DNA of 64,000 bases from Variovorax beijingensis (GCF_007828835.1 NZ_VIVL01000003.1:558001-622000), one strand, 5' to 3'; positions 38,564 to 47,685 are shown, counted from the stretch's first letter. Notes: generated by a model not told the origin, from the letters alone. Program-made: numbers and translations.

Positions 38564-39390
38564 AGCCCACGCCCGTGCCACCTACTCTCTATATCGAAGG
38601 CCCGGCCTTCTGGACGCCCACCCTGCCGGGCTGGGACGCCGCGCGCGCCGCCTTCCGCGGCGAAGGCGGGCTCGCCGATCCGCCGGCCAAGCGGCCGTCG
38701 CCGCAGGTGCTGGCACCGGCCGAGCGCCGCCGCGCGCCCGACACCGTGGCGCTGGCGCTCGAAGTGGCCGCCGCGTCGATGGCGGGCGCGGGCCGCAACG
38801 CGGCCGACGTGCCCTGCGTGTTCGTCTCGGCGCATGGCGACCTGTCGATCAACGACTACATGTGCAGCACGCTGGCCACCGATCCCACGGTGCTGTCGCC
38901 CACGCGCTTTCACAACTCGGTGCACAACGCGGCCGTGGGCTACTGGACCATCGGCACCGGCTGCATGGCGGCCAGCAACTCGGTCTCGGCCTACGAGAAC
39001 AGCTTTGCCGCCGGCCTGCTCGAAGCGGCCGTGCAATGCGCGGCCGACCAGTCACCGGTGCTGCTGGTGGGCTACGACACGCCCACGGTGGGCCCGCTGA
39101 CTTCGGTGACCGACAGCCAGGGCCTGCTGGCCGTGGCGCTGGTGATCGCGCCCGAGCGCACGGAACGCACCGTGGCCGCGCTCGATTGGTCGGTGCAGGA
39201 CAACGGCGGCAGCACCGTGCCGGCGCCGCTTTCCGATGCCGCGAAAACGCTGGCGCACATCAACCCGATGGCCCATGCGCTCGGCCTGTTCGAAGCGCTG
39301 GCGCGGCTGGAAGACGATCCGCCGCCCATCGGCCTGCCGCTTTCTTCCACCCTGTCGCTGCGGCTGCAGCTGCGGCAGGTCCGGGACTGA
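38560..39390 (+). CDS. Beta-ketoacyl synthase chain-length-factor-like protein
   Basis: 276 residues; ATG overlaps the ketosynthase stop as ATGA. It is about two thirds the size of a ketosynthase and shows the segment FHNSVHNAAVGYWTIGTGCM in the place of the active-site region, without the second half of the enzyme fold. Such proteins pair with the KS as a non-catalytic or chain-length partner in aryl polyene clusters. Whether the Cys in GTGCMAAS is active is unknown. Confidence 0.78.
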   Translation: MKPTPVPPTLYIEGPAFWTPTLPGWDAARAAFRGEGGLADPPAKRPSPQVLAPAERRRAPDTVALALEVAAASMAGAGRNAADVPCVFVSAHGDLSINDYMCSTLATDPTVLSPTRFHNSVHNAAVGYWTIGTGCMAASNSVSAYENSFAAGLLEAAVQCAADQSPVLLVGYDTPTVGPLTSVTDSQGLLAVALVIAPERTERTVAALDWSVQDNGGSTVPAPLSDAAKTLAHINPMAHALGLFEALARLEDDPPPIGLPLSSTLSLRLQLRQVRD

Positions 39391-39396
39391 AGTTCC

Positions 39397-41103
39397 ATGA
39401 CCGGCACTGCGCAACGATGTGACGCAGTGATCATGGGCGGCGGGCTCGCGGGCCTCACCTTGGCGCTGCAGCTGAAGCAGCGCTTCCAGGACCTCGACGT
39501 GCTGGTGCTGGAGCGGCGCAGGCACCCGGTGCCGCATGCGGCGCACAAGGTGGGCGAGTCTTCGGTCGAGATCGGCGCGCACTACTTCGACACGGTGCTC
39601 GGCCTCAAGCCCCACATGGACGGCGCGCAGCTGCGCAAGTTCGGCTTCCGCTTCTTCTTCAGCGAGGGCCGGCGCGACATCGACCAGGTCACCGAGATCG
39701 GGGCCAGCCGCTACCTGGCGGTGCCCAGCTACCAGATCGACCGCGGCATCTTCGAGAACTACCTGGCCGAGGAGGCCGTGCGACGCGGCGTGCGCTTCGA
39801 CGATGCCGCGCTGGTGCGCCGCGTCGACCTGGCCTCCGACGCCGAGGCACCGCACCGCCTCGAATGGACGCGCGGCAGCCAAACCCACAGCGCCGAGGCG
39901 CGCTGGCTGGTCGATGCCTGCGGCCGCGCCGGCCTGCTCAAGCGCAAGCTGGGCCTGGCCGAGGCCAACGCGCACGACGTCAACGCCGTGTGGTTCCGCA
40001 TCGGCGAGCGCATTGCCATCGACGAGTGGAGCGACAGCACCGCCTGGCGCGAACGCTGCGATCCACAGGCGCGCTGGCTCTCGACCAACCACTTGGTGGG
40101 CGCGGGCTACTGGGCCTGGCTGATTCCGCTGGCCTCGGGCTCGCACTCGGTGGGCATCGTGGCCGACCCGAAGCTGCATCCGCTCGACACCATCGACACC
40201 TTCGAGAAGGCGATGCGGTGGTTCGCCACCTACCAGCCGCGGCTGTACGACGCGCTCGACGGCAAGCGGCACCTGCTGCAGGACTTCGCGTTCCTCAAGC
40301 ACTTCTCGCATGGCTGCAGGCAGGTGTTCTCGGGCCAGCGGTGGGCCCTGACGGGCGAGGCCGGGCTGTTCCTCGACCCCTTCTATTCGCCGGGCAGCGA
40401 CTTCATCGCGATCAGCAACACCTACATCACCGACCTGGTGGCGCACGACCGCGCGGGCCGCTCGGTGGAAGCCCGCGCGCAGCTCTACGACCAGATCTAC
40501 CACTCGTTCTACGACAGCACGCTGGCGCTCTACCAGGACCAGTACCCGCTGTTCGGCGACCCCGAGGTGCTGCCGGTGAAGGTGATCTGGGACTACGCCT
40601 ACTACTGGGGCGTGCTGTCGCAGATCTTCTTCCAGCAGCGGCTCACCGACCTGATGCTGCTGGGCAGCCTGAAGGACGAGCTGCAGCATTGCCAGCGCCT
40701 GAACCTCGCGGTGCAGCAGCTGCTGCGCGCATGGTCCGCCGCCAGCGCCAGGCGCAACACCCCGGTGATGCTCGACCAGGCCGCCATGCCCTGGTTCGCC
40801 GAGCTCAACCGCAGCCTGAAGGATCCGCGGCTGGGCGACGCCGAGTTCAGGGCGCGCATCCGGGCCTCGGCCGCGCAGCTGCGCCAGCTGGCCGGCGAGA
40901 TCCTCGCGCGCGCGCAGGCAGACAATGCGGACCTGCGCGGCTGCGGCCTGCCCGCGCTGCTCGCGGAAAACATCGCCGGCCTGCCCGCCGGCGCGCAAGA
41001 CGGCGCTATGCTTTTCGCAGCACTTCCGGAGGACAGCCGGAAGCCGCGTTTACCCAACTTTACGGAGCGTTCAAGCCCCGTTGCCCCCGGTGCACGACCA
41101 TGA
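39397..41103 (+). CDS. FAD-dependent halogenase-like oxidoreductase
   Basis: 568 residues. The flavin motif GGGLAG is at 14-19, HKVGESSVEIG follows near 50, and the halogenase signature WxWxIP is seen as WAWLIP near 240 (YWAWLIPLASGSHSVGIV). Related proteins occur in xanthomonadin and aryl-polyene type clusters, where they are thought to oxidise or halogenate the polyene. It starts 6 bp after the chain-length-factor gene. The last 30 residues (EDSRKPRLPNFTERS...) look like translated promoter DNA, so the functional end may be earlier or the tail unstructured. Confidence 0.82.
   Translation: MTGTAQRCDAVIMGGGLAGLTLALQLKQRFQDLDVLVLERRRHPVPHAAHKVGESSVEIGAHYFDTVLGLKPHMDGAQLRKFGFRFFFSEGRRDIDQVTEIGASRYLAVPSYQIDRGIFENYLAEEAVRRGVRFDDAALVRRVDLASDAEAPHRLEWTRGSQTHSAEARWLVDACGRAGLLKRKLGLAEANAHDVNAVWFRIGERIAIDEWSDSTAWRERCDPQARWLSTNHLVGAGYWAWLIPLASGSHSVGIVADPKLHPLDTIDTFEKAMRWFATYQPRLYDALDGKRHLLQDFAFLKHFSHGCRQVFSGQRWALTGEAGLFLDPFYSPGSDFIAISNTYITDLVAHDRAGRSVEARAQLYDQIYHSFYDSTLALYQDQYPLFGDPEVLPVKVIWDYAYYWGVLSQIFFQQRLTDLMLLGSLKDELQHCQRLNLAVQQLLRAWSAASARRNTPVMLDQAAMPWFAELNRSLKDPRLGDAEFRARIRASAAQLRQLAGEILARAQADNADLRGCGLPALLAENIAGLPAGAQDGAMLFAALPEDSRKPRLPNFTERSSPVAPGARP
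41049..41063 (+). promoter_or_regulatory. Direct repeat TTTAC-N5-TTTAC, candidate response-regulator box
   Basis: TTTACCCAACTTTAC repeats TTTAC with a 10-bp period, the spacing used by OmpR-family regulators that bind as tandem dimers. It lies 36 bp before the ATG of an OmpR-type regulator gene, inside the end of the flavoprotein frame, and could mediate autoregulation. Confidence 0.4.
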
Positions 41104-41822
41104 AGCGCATGAGTACCCCCCAGCTCCTGATGATCGAAGACGATGCCCGCCTGGCACAGATGGTGGGCGAATACCTGACGCAGTCGGGTTTCCTCTTCAC
41201 GCATGCCGGCGACGGCGCCAGCGGCCTCGAGCAGCTGCAGCAGCACGCGCCCGACCTCGTGATCCTCGACCTGATGCTGCCCGACACCGACGGCCTGGAG
41301 ATCTGCCGCCGCATCCGCTCGCTGCCGCCTCCGGCTTCCAAGGTGTCGGTGCTGATGCTCACCGCCAAGGGCGATCCGATGGACCGCATCATCGGCCTGG
41401 AGATCGGCGCCGACGACTACCTGCCCAAGCCCTTCGAGCCGCGCGAGCTGCTCGCGCGCATCCGCGCGGTGCTGCGCCGGCGCAGCGAGAACAATGCCGA
41501 CACCGAAGCCAGCACGGTGATGCGCTTCGGCACGCTCGAGATCGACCGCAACGCGCGCACCGTGTCGGTGGGCGGCGCGCTGGCCGACCTCACCTCCTAC
41601 CAGTTCGACCTCCTGGTGGCCATGGCCGAGCGCGCCGGCCGTGTGCTCACGCGCGACCAGATCATGGAGGCCGTGCGCGGCCGCGAGCTGGAGGCCTTCG
41701 ACCGTTCGATCGACGTGCACATGGGCCGCATCCGCGCCGCCATCGAGGTCGATGCCAAGAACCCCAAGCGCATCCTCACCGTGCGCGGCGTGGGCTACGT
41801 GTTCGCCAAGCAGCAGGACTGA
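41100..41822 (+). CDS. OmpR-family response regulator
   Basis: 240 residues. Receiver domain 7-125 with D57 as phosphorylation site (ILDLMLPDTDG) and Lys near 110 (YLPKPFEP); winged helix DNA-binding domain about 140-235 ending RILTVRGVGYVFA. The ATG 41100 overlaps the flavoprotein TGA as ATGA; a second ATG at 41109 (MSTPQLL) is an equal candidate. The histidine kinase follows 7 bp later. RstA-like in general form; signal unknown. Confidence 0.92.
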   Translation: MKRMSTPQLLMIEDDARLAQMVGEYLTQSGFLFTHAGDGASGLEQLQQHAPDLVILDLMLPDTDGLEICRRIRSLPPPASKVSVLMLTAKGDPMDRIIGLEIGADDYLPKPFEPRELLARIRAVLRRRSENNADTEASTVMRFGTLEIDRNARTVSVGGALADLTSYQFDLLVAMAERAGRVLTRDQIMEAVRGRELEAFDRSIDVHMGRIRAAIEVDAKNPKRILTVRGVGYVFAKQQD

Positions 41823-41829
41823 CCGGCCG

Positions 41830-43029
41830 ATGCTGCGCGGCCTGTACTCCCGCCACCTCTACGTGCGCATCTGGCTCGCGGTGGTGGGTGGCGTCGTCAT
41901 CCTCACGCTGATGGCCAACTGGATCGTGCGCGAGGCGGCCGAGGCCGAGCGCGAACGGCTGGCGCCGGTGCCGCGCAACGTGGTGGTGCTCGATGCGCAG
42001 GACCGCACCATCGGCAGCGGCAAGGCGCTGCGCGTGCCGGGCCAGGGGCTGGAGTTCGACGTGACGCTCAGCGACGGCAAGGCCATCACGCTGCGCGTGG
42101 CGCCGCGCGACCGGCCCTCGGGCACCGGCGGGTTCGCGCCCTGGCGCACGCCGTTCGGGCTGGGCTGGATGATTGCGCTGGTGGGCATGGCGGTGGCGCT
42201 GGGCGTGTATCCGATCGTGCGGCGGCTCACCCAGCGACTGGAGGCACTGCAGCGCGGCGTGCAGCGCTGGGGCGAGGGCGATCTCTCGGTGCGCGTGACC
42301 GAAGAAGGGCAGGACGAAGTGGCTGATCTCTCCAAACGTTTCAACGCGTCGGCCGAGCGCATCGAACAGCTGGTGCGTTCGCACAAGTCGCTGCTGGCCA
42401 ACGCATCGCACGAGCTGCGCTCGCCGCTCACCCGCATCCGCATGGGCCTGGAGCTGATGGGCGAACGCCCGAGCCCCAAGGCGCGCGAGGAAATCTCGCG
42501 CAACATCGGCGAGCTCGACCAGCTCATCGACGAGATCCTGCTGGCCAGCCGGCTCGACGCGAGCGAGGCCGACATGGGCACCATCGAGGCCGTCGACCTC
42601 ACGGGGCTCGCGGCCGAGGAATGCTCGCAGGTGAATGCCGAGCTCGACCTGGTAGCAGGCACCGACAATGCCAGGCTCACCGTGCCCGGCGTCCCGCGCC
42701 TGTTGCGCCGCGCGATCCGCAACCTGCTCGAGAACGCGCGCCGCTACGGCGCCGGCGAGATCAGTGTGGAGCTCGGCAGCGCCAACGGCTTTGCCACCGT
42801 GCGCGTCACCGACCGCGGCCCGGGCGTGCCGCCGGCCCTGCGCGAACGCATCTTCGAGCCCTTCTACCGGCTGCCCGGCGCCAGCGAGCGCAACGGCGGC
42901 GTCGGCCTCGGGCTCGCGCTGGTGAAGTCGATCGCCGAGCGGCATGGCGGCAGCGTGCGCTGCGAAGACGGCCCGGAGGGCGGCGCGAGCTTCGTGATCC
43001 GCCTGCCGGCGAGCGCACCTGCGCACTGA
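41830..43029 (+). CDS. Sensor histidine kinase (EnvZ/RstB-like)
   Basis: 399 residues. Membrane segments at about 13-32 and 115-137 flank a short periplasmic domain. HAMP follows, then the phosphoacceptor H near 194 (LLANASHELRSPL) and the ATPase with N-box NLLENARRYG and G-boxes DRGPGVPP and GVGLGLALVKS. It is the partner of the preceding regulator. The short sensor domain of about 80 residues may detect envelope stress, which is only an inference. Confidence 0.92.
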   Translation: MLRGLYSRHLYVRIWLAVVGGVVILTLMANWIVREAAEAERERLAPVPRNVVVLDAQDRTIGSGKALRVPGQGLEFDVTLSDGKAITLRVAPRDRPSGTGGFAPWRTPFGLGWMIALVGMAVALGVYPIVRRLTQRLEALQRGVQRWGEGDLSVRVTEEGQDEVADLSKRFNASAERIEQLVRSHKSLLANASHELRSPLTRIRMGLELMGERPSPKAREEISRNIGELDQLIDEILLASRLDASEADMGTIEAVDLTGLAAEECSQVNAELDLVAGTDNARLTVPGVPRLLRRAIRNLLENARRYGAGEISVELGSANGFATVRVTDRGPGVPPALRERIFEPFYRLPGASERNGGVGLGLALVKSIAERHGGSVRCEDGPEGGASFVIRLPASAPAH

Positions 43030-43099
43030 ACCCGCGCCCCGGGGGTGCGCCGGGGCAAGTCAGGCTGGGTCCGCCGGCCCCACCTAAAATCCCGCCCCT

Positions 43100-44359
43100 A
43101 TGCAGAGATCGCACATCGTCAGGCCCGCGGCCATGTTCTGGGGGCTGGTGGTGTTCATGCCCGTCGGCGTCACCTACCTTTCGGCCCTGCTGCTGCTCGC
43201 CACCATGCTGCTGGCCGGCGGGCTGCGCGAGCGCTTCGCGCGGCTGCGCGCCAATCCGCTGTGGTGGCCGCTGGTGGCGTACCTGGCCTGGACCTTCATC
43301 GTGCTGGCCATCGGCCCGCACTACCCCGAGACCGGCTCGAACCTGTTCCATGGCCTGCGCATCGGCCTCACCATCCTGATGGCGATGGCGCTCGCGCGCG
43401 AGGAAGCGGTCTGGGCGCTGCGCGGCTTCCTGCTGATCGCGGCGCTGAACATCCTGCTGGTCGTGGCCTATTACGCCATCGGCTTTCCGATCTGGGCGCC
43501 GCTGCGCGCGGTGGTCATGGAAGTGGGCAACAAGTCGATCAGCAATGCGCTGCTGTTCAGCGTGGTGGCGTCCACGGCGGCCGTCTGGGGCATTGCGCAG
43601 ATCGCCGCGCGCCGGCCGCTGCGCGCCATTCCCGCCTTCGTGCTGATGCTCGGGCTGGGGCTGGTGGTGGCGCTGCCGCTGACCTCGCGCACCTCGGTGC
43701 TCGCGCTGCTGCTGGTGATCCCGGTGGTGTGCATCCACCAGTGGCGCAGCCACCTGAAGATGCTGGTGAGCGCGCTGGTGCTGGGCGCCGTGGTGCTGGC
43801 GGCGGGGCTCTACCAGCTGCCGCAGCTGCAGCACAAGGTCGAGACCGGCGTGGAAGAAATCGAGAAGGCGCAGGCCGGCGAGATCTTCAAGGGCAGCTGG
43901 GTCATCCGCTACTACATGTACCGCGACACCGGCCGCATGATCGCCGACCGGCCGCTCGCCGGCTGGGGCATCGGCGGCTGGACCGACCAGTGGCACAAGC
44001 GCGGACCGGCGCTCTTCGCCGACTCGAACATGCCGCACAACGACTTCCTCTGGGTCGGCGCGCAGGGCGGGCTGCCGGCCTTGCTGAGCCTGCTGGCCAT
44101 CATGGCGGGCGCCGTCTGGCAGGCATGGAAACGGCCCGACATCGCGGGGCGCTATGCGCTGGCGGCCACGCTGATCGCGCTGATCGCGTCGAGCGTGAAC
44201 TCTGCCGTGCGCGACGCCCAGATCGGGCTCGCGCTGCTGTGGATCGCGATGGTCTACCTGCGGCTCGCGCAGGAGCCGCGGGACACGCAGCCCTGGCGCG
44301 ACCTCTGGCCGACGCGCCGCATCGCGGCGGCGCTCGAGGTCCCGCCGCAATCCCGATAG
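43100..44359 (+). CDS. O-antigen ligase family membrane protein (WaaL-like)
   Basis: 419 residues with about 10-12 membrane segments. The large periplasmic loop near residues 250-325 contains RPLAGWGIGGWTDQ and MPHNDFLW, with the conserved His of the Wzy_C/WaaL family. It may transfer O-antigen or a related glycan. TAAAAT 10-15 bp upstream is a possible -10. Its TAG directly abuts the stop of the convergent small membrane protein. Confidence 0.85.
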   Translation: MQRSHIVRPAAMFWGLVVFMPVGVTYLSALLLLATMLLAGGLRERFARLRANPLWWPLVAYLAWTFIVLAIGPHYPETGSNLFHGLRIGLTILMAMALAREEAVWALRGFLLIAALNILLVVAYYAIGFPIWAPLRAVVMEVGNKSISNALLFSVVASTAAVWGIAQIAARRPLRAIPAFVLMLGLGLVVALPLTSRTSVLALLLVIPVVCIHQWRSHLKMLVSALVLGAVVLAAGLYQLPQLQHKVETGVEEIEKAQAGEIFKGSWVIRYYMYRDTGRMIADRPLAGWGIGGWTDQWHKRGPALFADSNMPHNDFLWVGAQGGLPALLSLLAIMAGAVWQAWKRPDIAGRYALAATLIALIASSVNSAVRDAQIGLALLWIAMVYLRLAQEPRDTQPWRDLWPTRRIAAALEVPPQSR

Positions 44360-44782
44360 CTATCTGCGGCTATTGCTGCTGCGTTTGGCTTCAGCGGCCG
44401 CGAACTGCCGGCCCGCCATGCCGACGAAAAAGTAGATCACCGCGGCGTGCAGCGCGCCCACGAAAAGCAGCACCAGCAGCATCGGCCCCAGTTGCAGGAC
44501 CGAGGCACCGGCCGCCAGCGCCGCCGCCACCGAGACCGCGGCCTGGATCGCCAGGTCGATCGCGATCATGCCGAGCACGGCACGGGTCTTTTCATCGCGT
44601 GCGAGGTACCGGCCGTTCTTCTTGCCGAAGGCCAGGCACACCCACATCACGGCGCCCAGCAGCGCGGCCGTATTGACGCCCGCGTTGGCCTTGACGCCGA
44701 ACATGTTCAGCGCCAGGCCCAGGATGAGCAGCAGGAGCAGGTAGGCGGCGCCGAAGCGCCCGAGCAGGCCGCGAACGGTCAA
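44360..44782 (-). CDS. ABZJ_00895-type small membrane protein
   Basis: 140 residues from a TTG start that overlaps the stop of the zinc-finger gene (TTGA). Four hydrophobic segments; NAGVNTAALLGAVMWVCLAF and the charged end are like the ABZJ_00895 family. Function unknown. A longer frame to 44842 has no better start and would run into the zinc-finger gene. Confidence 0.65.
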   Translation of the reverse strand: MTVRGLLGRFGAAYLLLLLILGLALNMFGVKANAGVNTAALLGAVMWVCLAFGKKNGRYLARDEKTRAVLGMIAIDLAIQAAVSVAAALAAGASVLQLGPMLLVLLFVGALHAAVIYFFVGMAGRQFAAAEAKRSSNSRR

Positions 44783-44988
44783 TGCCGCGACGACACCGTC
44801 TCGCCCGCCTTCAGGCGGTAGACGGTGCCGCAGTACGGGCACTTGGCTTCACCGGTGCGCGCCACGTCCAGGTAGACCTTGGGATGGGTGTCCCAGAGCT
44901 TCATGTCGGCCTTGGGGCTGGGGCAGAACACGCCGCCCTGATGGTTGAGCTCCCTGGCCAGGAGTTCGACGACTGCGTTGGTAGGCAT
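44779..44988 (-). CDS. Small zinc-finger protein (CHCC/NDUFS6-like)
   Basis: 69 residues. The pattern CPSPKADMKLWDTHPKVYLD followed by AKCPYCGTVYRL is the zinc-binding fold seen in small proteins near ilvE in many betaproteobacteria. Ligands are probably Cys22, His35, Cys50 and Cys53. It lies 7 bp after ilvE and is coupled to the small membrane protein gene. Confidence 0.85.
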   Translation of the reverse strand: MPTNAVVELLARELNHQGGVFCPSPKADMKLWDTHPKVYLDVARTGEAKCPYCGTVYRLKAGETVSSRH

Positions 44989-44995
44989 GGTTTTC

Positions 44996-45949
44996 TCAGA
45001 CTTTCGTGAGCCAGTGGGCGTATTTGGGGTTCTTGCCGTTCACGATGTCGAAGAAGGCAGCCTGGATCTTTTCGGTGACGGGACCGCGCGATCCGCCGTC
45101 GCCGCGGTTGCCGATCTCGATGCGGTCGAGCTCGCGGATGGGCGTCACTTCAGCGGCCGTGCCGGTGAAGAAGGCTTCGTCGGCAATGTAGACCTCGTCG
45201 CGCGTGATGCGCTTTTGCACCAGCTCGAGCCCCAGGTCCTTGCACACGTGCAGGATGGTGTTGCGCGTGATGCCGTTGAGCGCGCCGGCCGAGAGGTCGG
45301 GCGTGTAGACCACGCCGCCCTTGACCACGAAGATGTTCTCGCCCGCGCCTTCGGAGACGAAGCCGCTCGCGTCGAGCAGCAGCGCCTCGTCGTAGCCGTC
45401 GTCCAGCGCTTCCATGTTGGCGAGGATCGAGTTGGTGTAGTTGCTCACCGTCTTGGCCTGCGTCATCGTGATGTTGACGTGGTGGCGGGTGAAGCTCGAG
45501 GTCTTCACGCGGATGCCGCGCTTCATGCCTTCTTCGCCCAGGTAGGCGCCCCAGGACCAGGCCGCGACCATGGCGTGGATCCGGTTGCCCTTGGGGCTCA
45601 CGCCGAGCTTTTCGGAGCCGATCCAGATCAGCGGGCGCAGGTAGCAGCTTTCGAGCTTGTTCTCGCGCACCACCTGCTTCTGGGCTTCGTTGAGCTGTTC
45701 CTGCGTGAACGGGATCTTCATGCGCAGGATCTTGGCGCTGTTGAACAGGCGCTCGGTGTGCTCGGCCAGGCGGAAGATGGCGGTGCTGCCGTCGGCCGTC
45801 TTGTAGGCGCGCACGCCCTCGAAGGCGCCGCAGCCGTAGTGCAGCGTGTGGCTCAGCACGTGGATCTTGGCGTCGCGCCAGTCCACGAGTTCGCCGTCCA
45901 TCCAGATCTTGCCGTCACGGTCGTCCAGCGAGGGGGGGATCGAGCTCAT
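44996..45949 (-). CDS. ilvE: Branched-chain amino acid aminotransferase
   Basis: 317 residues. It transfers the amino group in Val, Leu and Ile synthesis with PLP. The active-site Lys is in TQAKTVSNYTNSILA near 160, and HTLHYGCGAFEGVRAY is the family start. The start MSSIPPSL at 45949, with AGGA close upstream, is chosen over an earlier in-frame codon at 45997. It is divergent from rdgC with 130 bp between. Confidence 0.96.
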   Translation of the reverse strand: MSSIPPSLDDRDGKIWMDGELVDWRDAKIHVLSHTLHYGCGAFEGVRAYKTADGSTAIFRLAEHTERLFNSAKILRMKIPFTQEQLNEAQKQVVRENKLESCYLRPLIWIGSEKLGVSPKGNRIHAMVAAWSWGAYLGEEGMKRGIRVKTSSFTRHHVNITMTQAKTVSNYTNSILANMEALDDGYDEALLLDASGFVSEGAGENIFVVKGGVVYTPDLSAGALNGITRNTILHVCKDLGLELVQKRITRDEVYIADEAFFTGTAAEVTPIRELDRIEIGNRGDGGSRGPVTEKIQAAFFDIVNGKNPKYAHWLTKV

Positions 45950-46079
45950 TTCCTGATTCCTTTGGGAGCTGTGGGGGTGCGACAGGGGAAGTCGCAAAAG
46001 CTTTCGATTTTACGGCCGAGCCCGCAACGCCGTGCCCGACAATGGCCGGTTGTCCAAACCAGTGGAAAAAAGGGTTTCC

Positions 46080-47084
46080 GTGTCCGTATTCAAGAACGTC
46101 ATCGTCTATCGCATCGAACCTGCCTGGTCCCAAACACTGGCCGAGGCCGAAGAAGCGCTCGCCAAGGCGCGTTTCGAGCCCTGCGGCCCCTCGCAGGAAA
46201 AATCCGCCGGCTGGATCGAACCCCGCGGCGAGGCCAATGGCCCGCTGGTCGAATCCATCGACGGCCAATGGCTGGTCGAATACATGATCGAGAGCAAGGC
46301 GGTGCCCGGCTCCGTGGTGCGCCGCAAGCTCGACGAGCGCTGCGCGCAGATCGAGGCCGCCACCGGCCGCAAGCCCGGCAAGAAGGAAAAGAAGGAGCTC
46401 AAGGAGGACATCACCCTCGAGCTGCTGCCGATGGCCTTCACGCGCAGCGCCCGCGTGGCCGTGTGGATCGACAAGGCCGAGCACCGCCTCGTGATCAACA
46501 GCGGCAACGCCGCGCGCGCCGACGAAGTGGTCACCAGCCTCGTGAAGTCGCTCGACGGCTTTGCGGTGGCCCTCATCAACACGCAGATCGAGCCCGCCGC
46601 CGCCATGGCCAACTGGCTGCTGACGCAGGAGCCGCCGGCCGGCTTCACCATCGACCGCGAGTGCGAACTCAAGGCCTCGGACGACTCCAAGGCCGTGGTG
46701 CGCTACGCCAAGCACCCGCTCGACATCGAGGAGGTGCAGAAGCACATCACCGACGGCAAGCGCCCGACGCGCCTGGCGCTCACCTGGGACGACCGCGTGT
46801 CCTTCGAGCTGACGCACGGCATGCTGATCCGCAAGATCGTGTTCCTCGAAGGCACGGGCGACGGCGCGGCCGGCGGCAAGAAGGAAGACAACTTCGACGC
46901 CGACGTGGCCATTGCCACCGGCGAACTCGGCCAGCTGGTGCCGGCGCTGCTCGACGCGCTGGGCGGCGAGGCGGCCTTCAGCGGCGCCCCAACGGACGCA
47001 GCAGCGCCGAAGGCTGCCGCGCAAGTGCCTGCGACCACCACACCGGCCGATGCCGAAGCCGAGGAAGAAGACGCGCCGTTCTGA
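46080..47084 (+). CDS. rdgC: Recombination-associated protein RdgC
   Basis: 334 residues from the GTG at 46080 preceded by AAAAAGGG. RdgC is a ring-shaped DNA-binding protein that inhibits RecA-mediated recombination. The start FKNVIVYRI is typical, and the length and the FELTHGMLIRKIVFLEG region fit. The C-terminal 30 residues are a low-complexity Ala/acidic tail. Confidence 0.92.
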   Translation: MSVFKNVIVYRIEPAWSQTLAEAEEALAKARFEPCGPSQEKSAGWIEPRGEANGPLVESIDGQWLVEYMIESKAVPGSVVRRKLDERCAQIEAATGRKPGKKEKKELKEDITLELLPMAFTRSARVAVWIDKAEHRLVINSGNAARADEVVTSLVKSLDGFAVALINTQIEPAAAMANWLLTQEPPAGFTIDRECELKASDDSKAVVRYAKHPLDIEEVQKHITDGKRPTRLALTWDDRVSFELTHGMLIRKIVFLEGTGDGAAGGKKEDNFDADVAIATGELGQLVPALLDALGGEAAFSGAPTDAAAPKAAAQVPATTTPADAEAEEEDAPF

Positions 47085-47108
47085 CGGCCGGCGCTTCCTG
47101 GCTTCTTC

Positions 47109-47552
47109 CTAGCCCGCGTTGTTCTCTTCGGAAGACGGCGCGTCGTCGGGCGCGGCTTCGGGCCGCGTCAGCGTCCAGCTCTGCAGCTTGCCGCCGTTGA
47201 ACACGGCGTCGACGTACGAGCCGCCGGTGTCGGTCCAGCGGTAGAGCTCGGGCTGCTCGTCCTTGGGCGAGCGCAGTTCGCCCAGGGCGCGCGTCATCGC
47301 AATGACGTGCATCAGCGTCACGCCCGGCTTGAGCTTGGCGTTGAGCATCACCGCGCTCGCGACATAGCCCACCGGCCGGTCGGCCGCGCGCTTGAGCACC
47401 TGCATGGCGCGGTTGAAGTGCAGCAGCAGGAACATCACGATGGCGCCGCCGGTCAGCGCCACGCCGGCCCAGCCATAGCTGCGCCATGCGAGCCCGAGCA
47501 GGACGATGCCGCCCACGGGCACCAGTATTTTCTGGAAATTCATGGGCCGCAT
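47109..47552 (-). CDS. Conserved membrane protein of unknown function
   Basis: 147 residues; GAGG 5 nt before the ATG at 47552 supports this start over ATG 47543. Two hydrophobic segments lie at about 10-55 (ILVPVGGIVLLGLAW and the VALTGGAIVMFLLLHF stretch). The C-terminal half is soluble, ending with an acidic tail (EAAPDDAPSSEENNAG). No family with known role recognised. It is convergent with rdgC. Confidence 0.68.
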   Translation of the reverse strand: MRPMNFQKILVPVGGIVLLGLAWRSYGWAGVALTGGAIVMFLLLHFNRAMQVLKRAADRPVGYVASAVMLNAKLKPGVTLMHVIAMTRALGELRSPKDEQPELYRWTDTGGSYVDAVFNGGKLQSWTLTRPEAAPDDAPSSEENNAG

Positions 47553-47563
47553 TGTCGCCTCGC

Positions 47564-47586
47564 GCGGTAGCCGGCGCGGCTACCGC
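47564..47586. repeat. Strong hairpin GCGGTAGCC-N5-GGCTACCGC
   Basis: A perfect 9-bp inverted repeat with a 5-nt loop, 12 bp upstream of the start of the membrane protein gene on the minus strand. It could sit in that gene's leader. No T-run follows on either strand, so it is not a normal terminator. Confidence 0.5.
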
Positions 47587-47685
47587 CAGGCGCGCAGGAC
47601 GGTACTCGCCCCCAAAAGCGACCCGCGCGGCGGCGCCAGCGGGCACATTTCGCCGCACGGGCCAACGCCACCGGCTTCAGGGAGA

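Noticed and set aside
35221..39390. A 1389-residue open frame on the plus strand
   Set aside because: Only the last 276 codons (from 38560) are a real gene; the rest overlaps three well supported genes in other frames.
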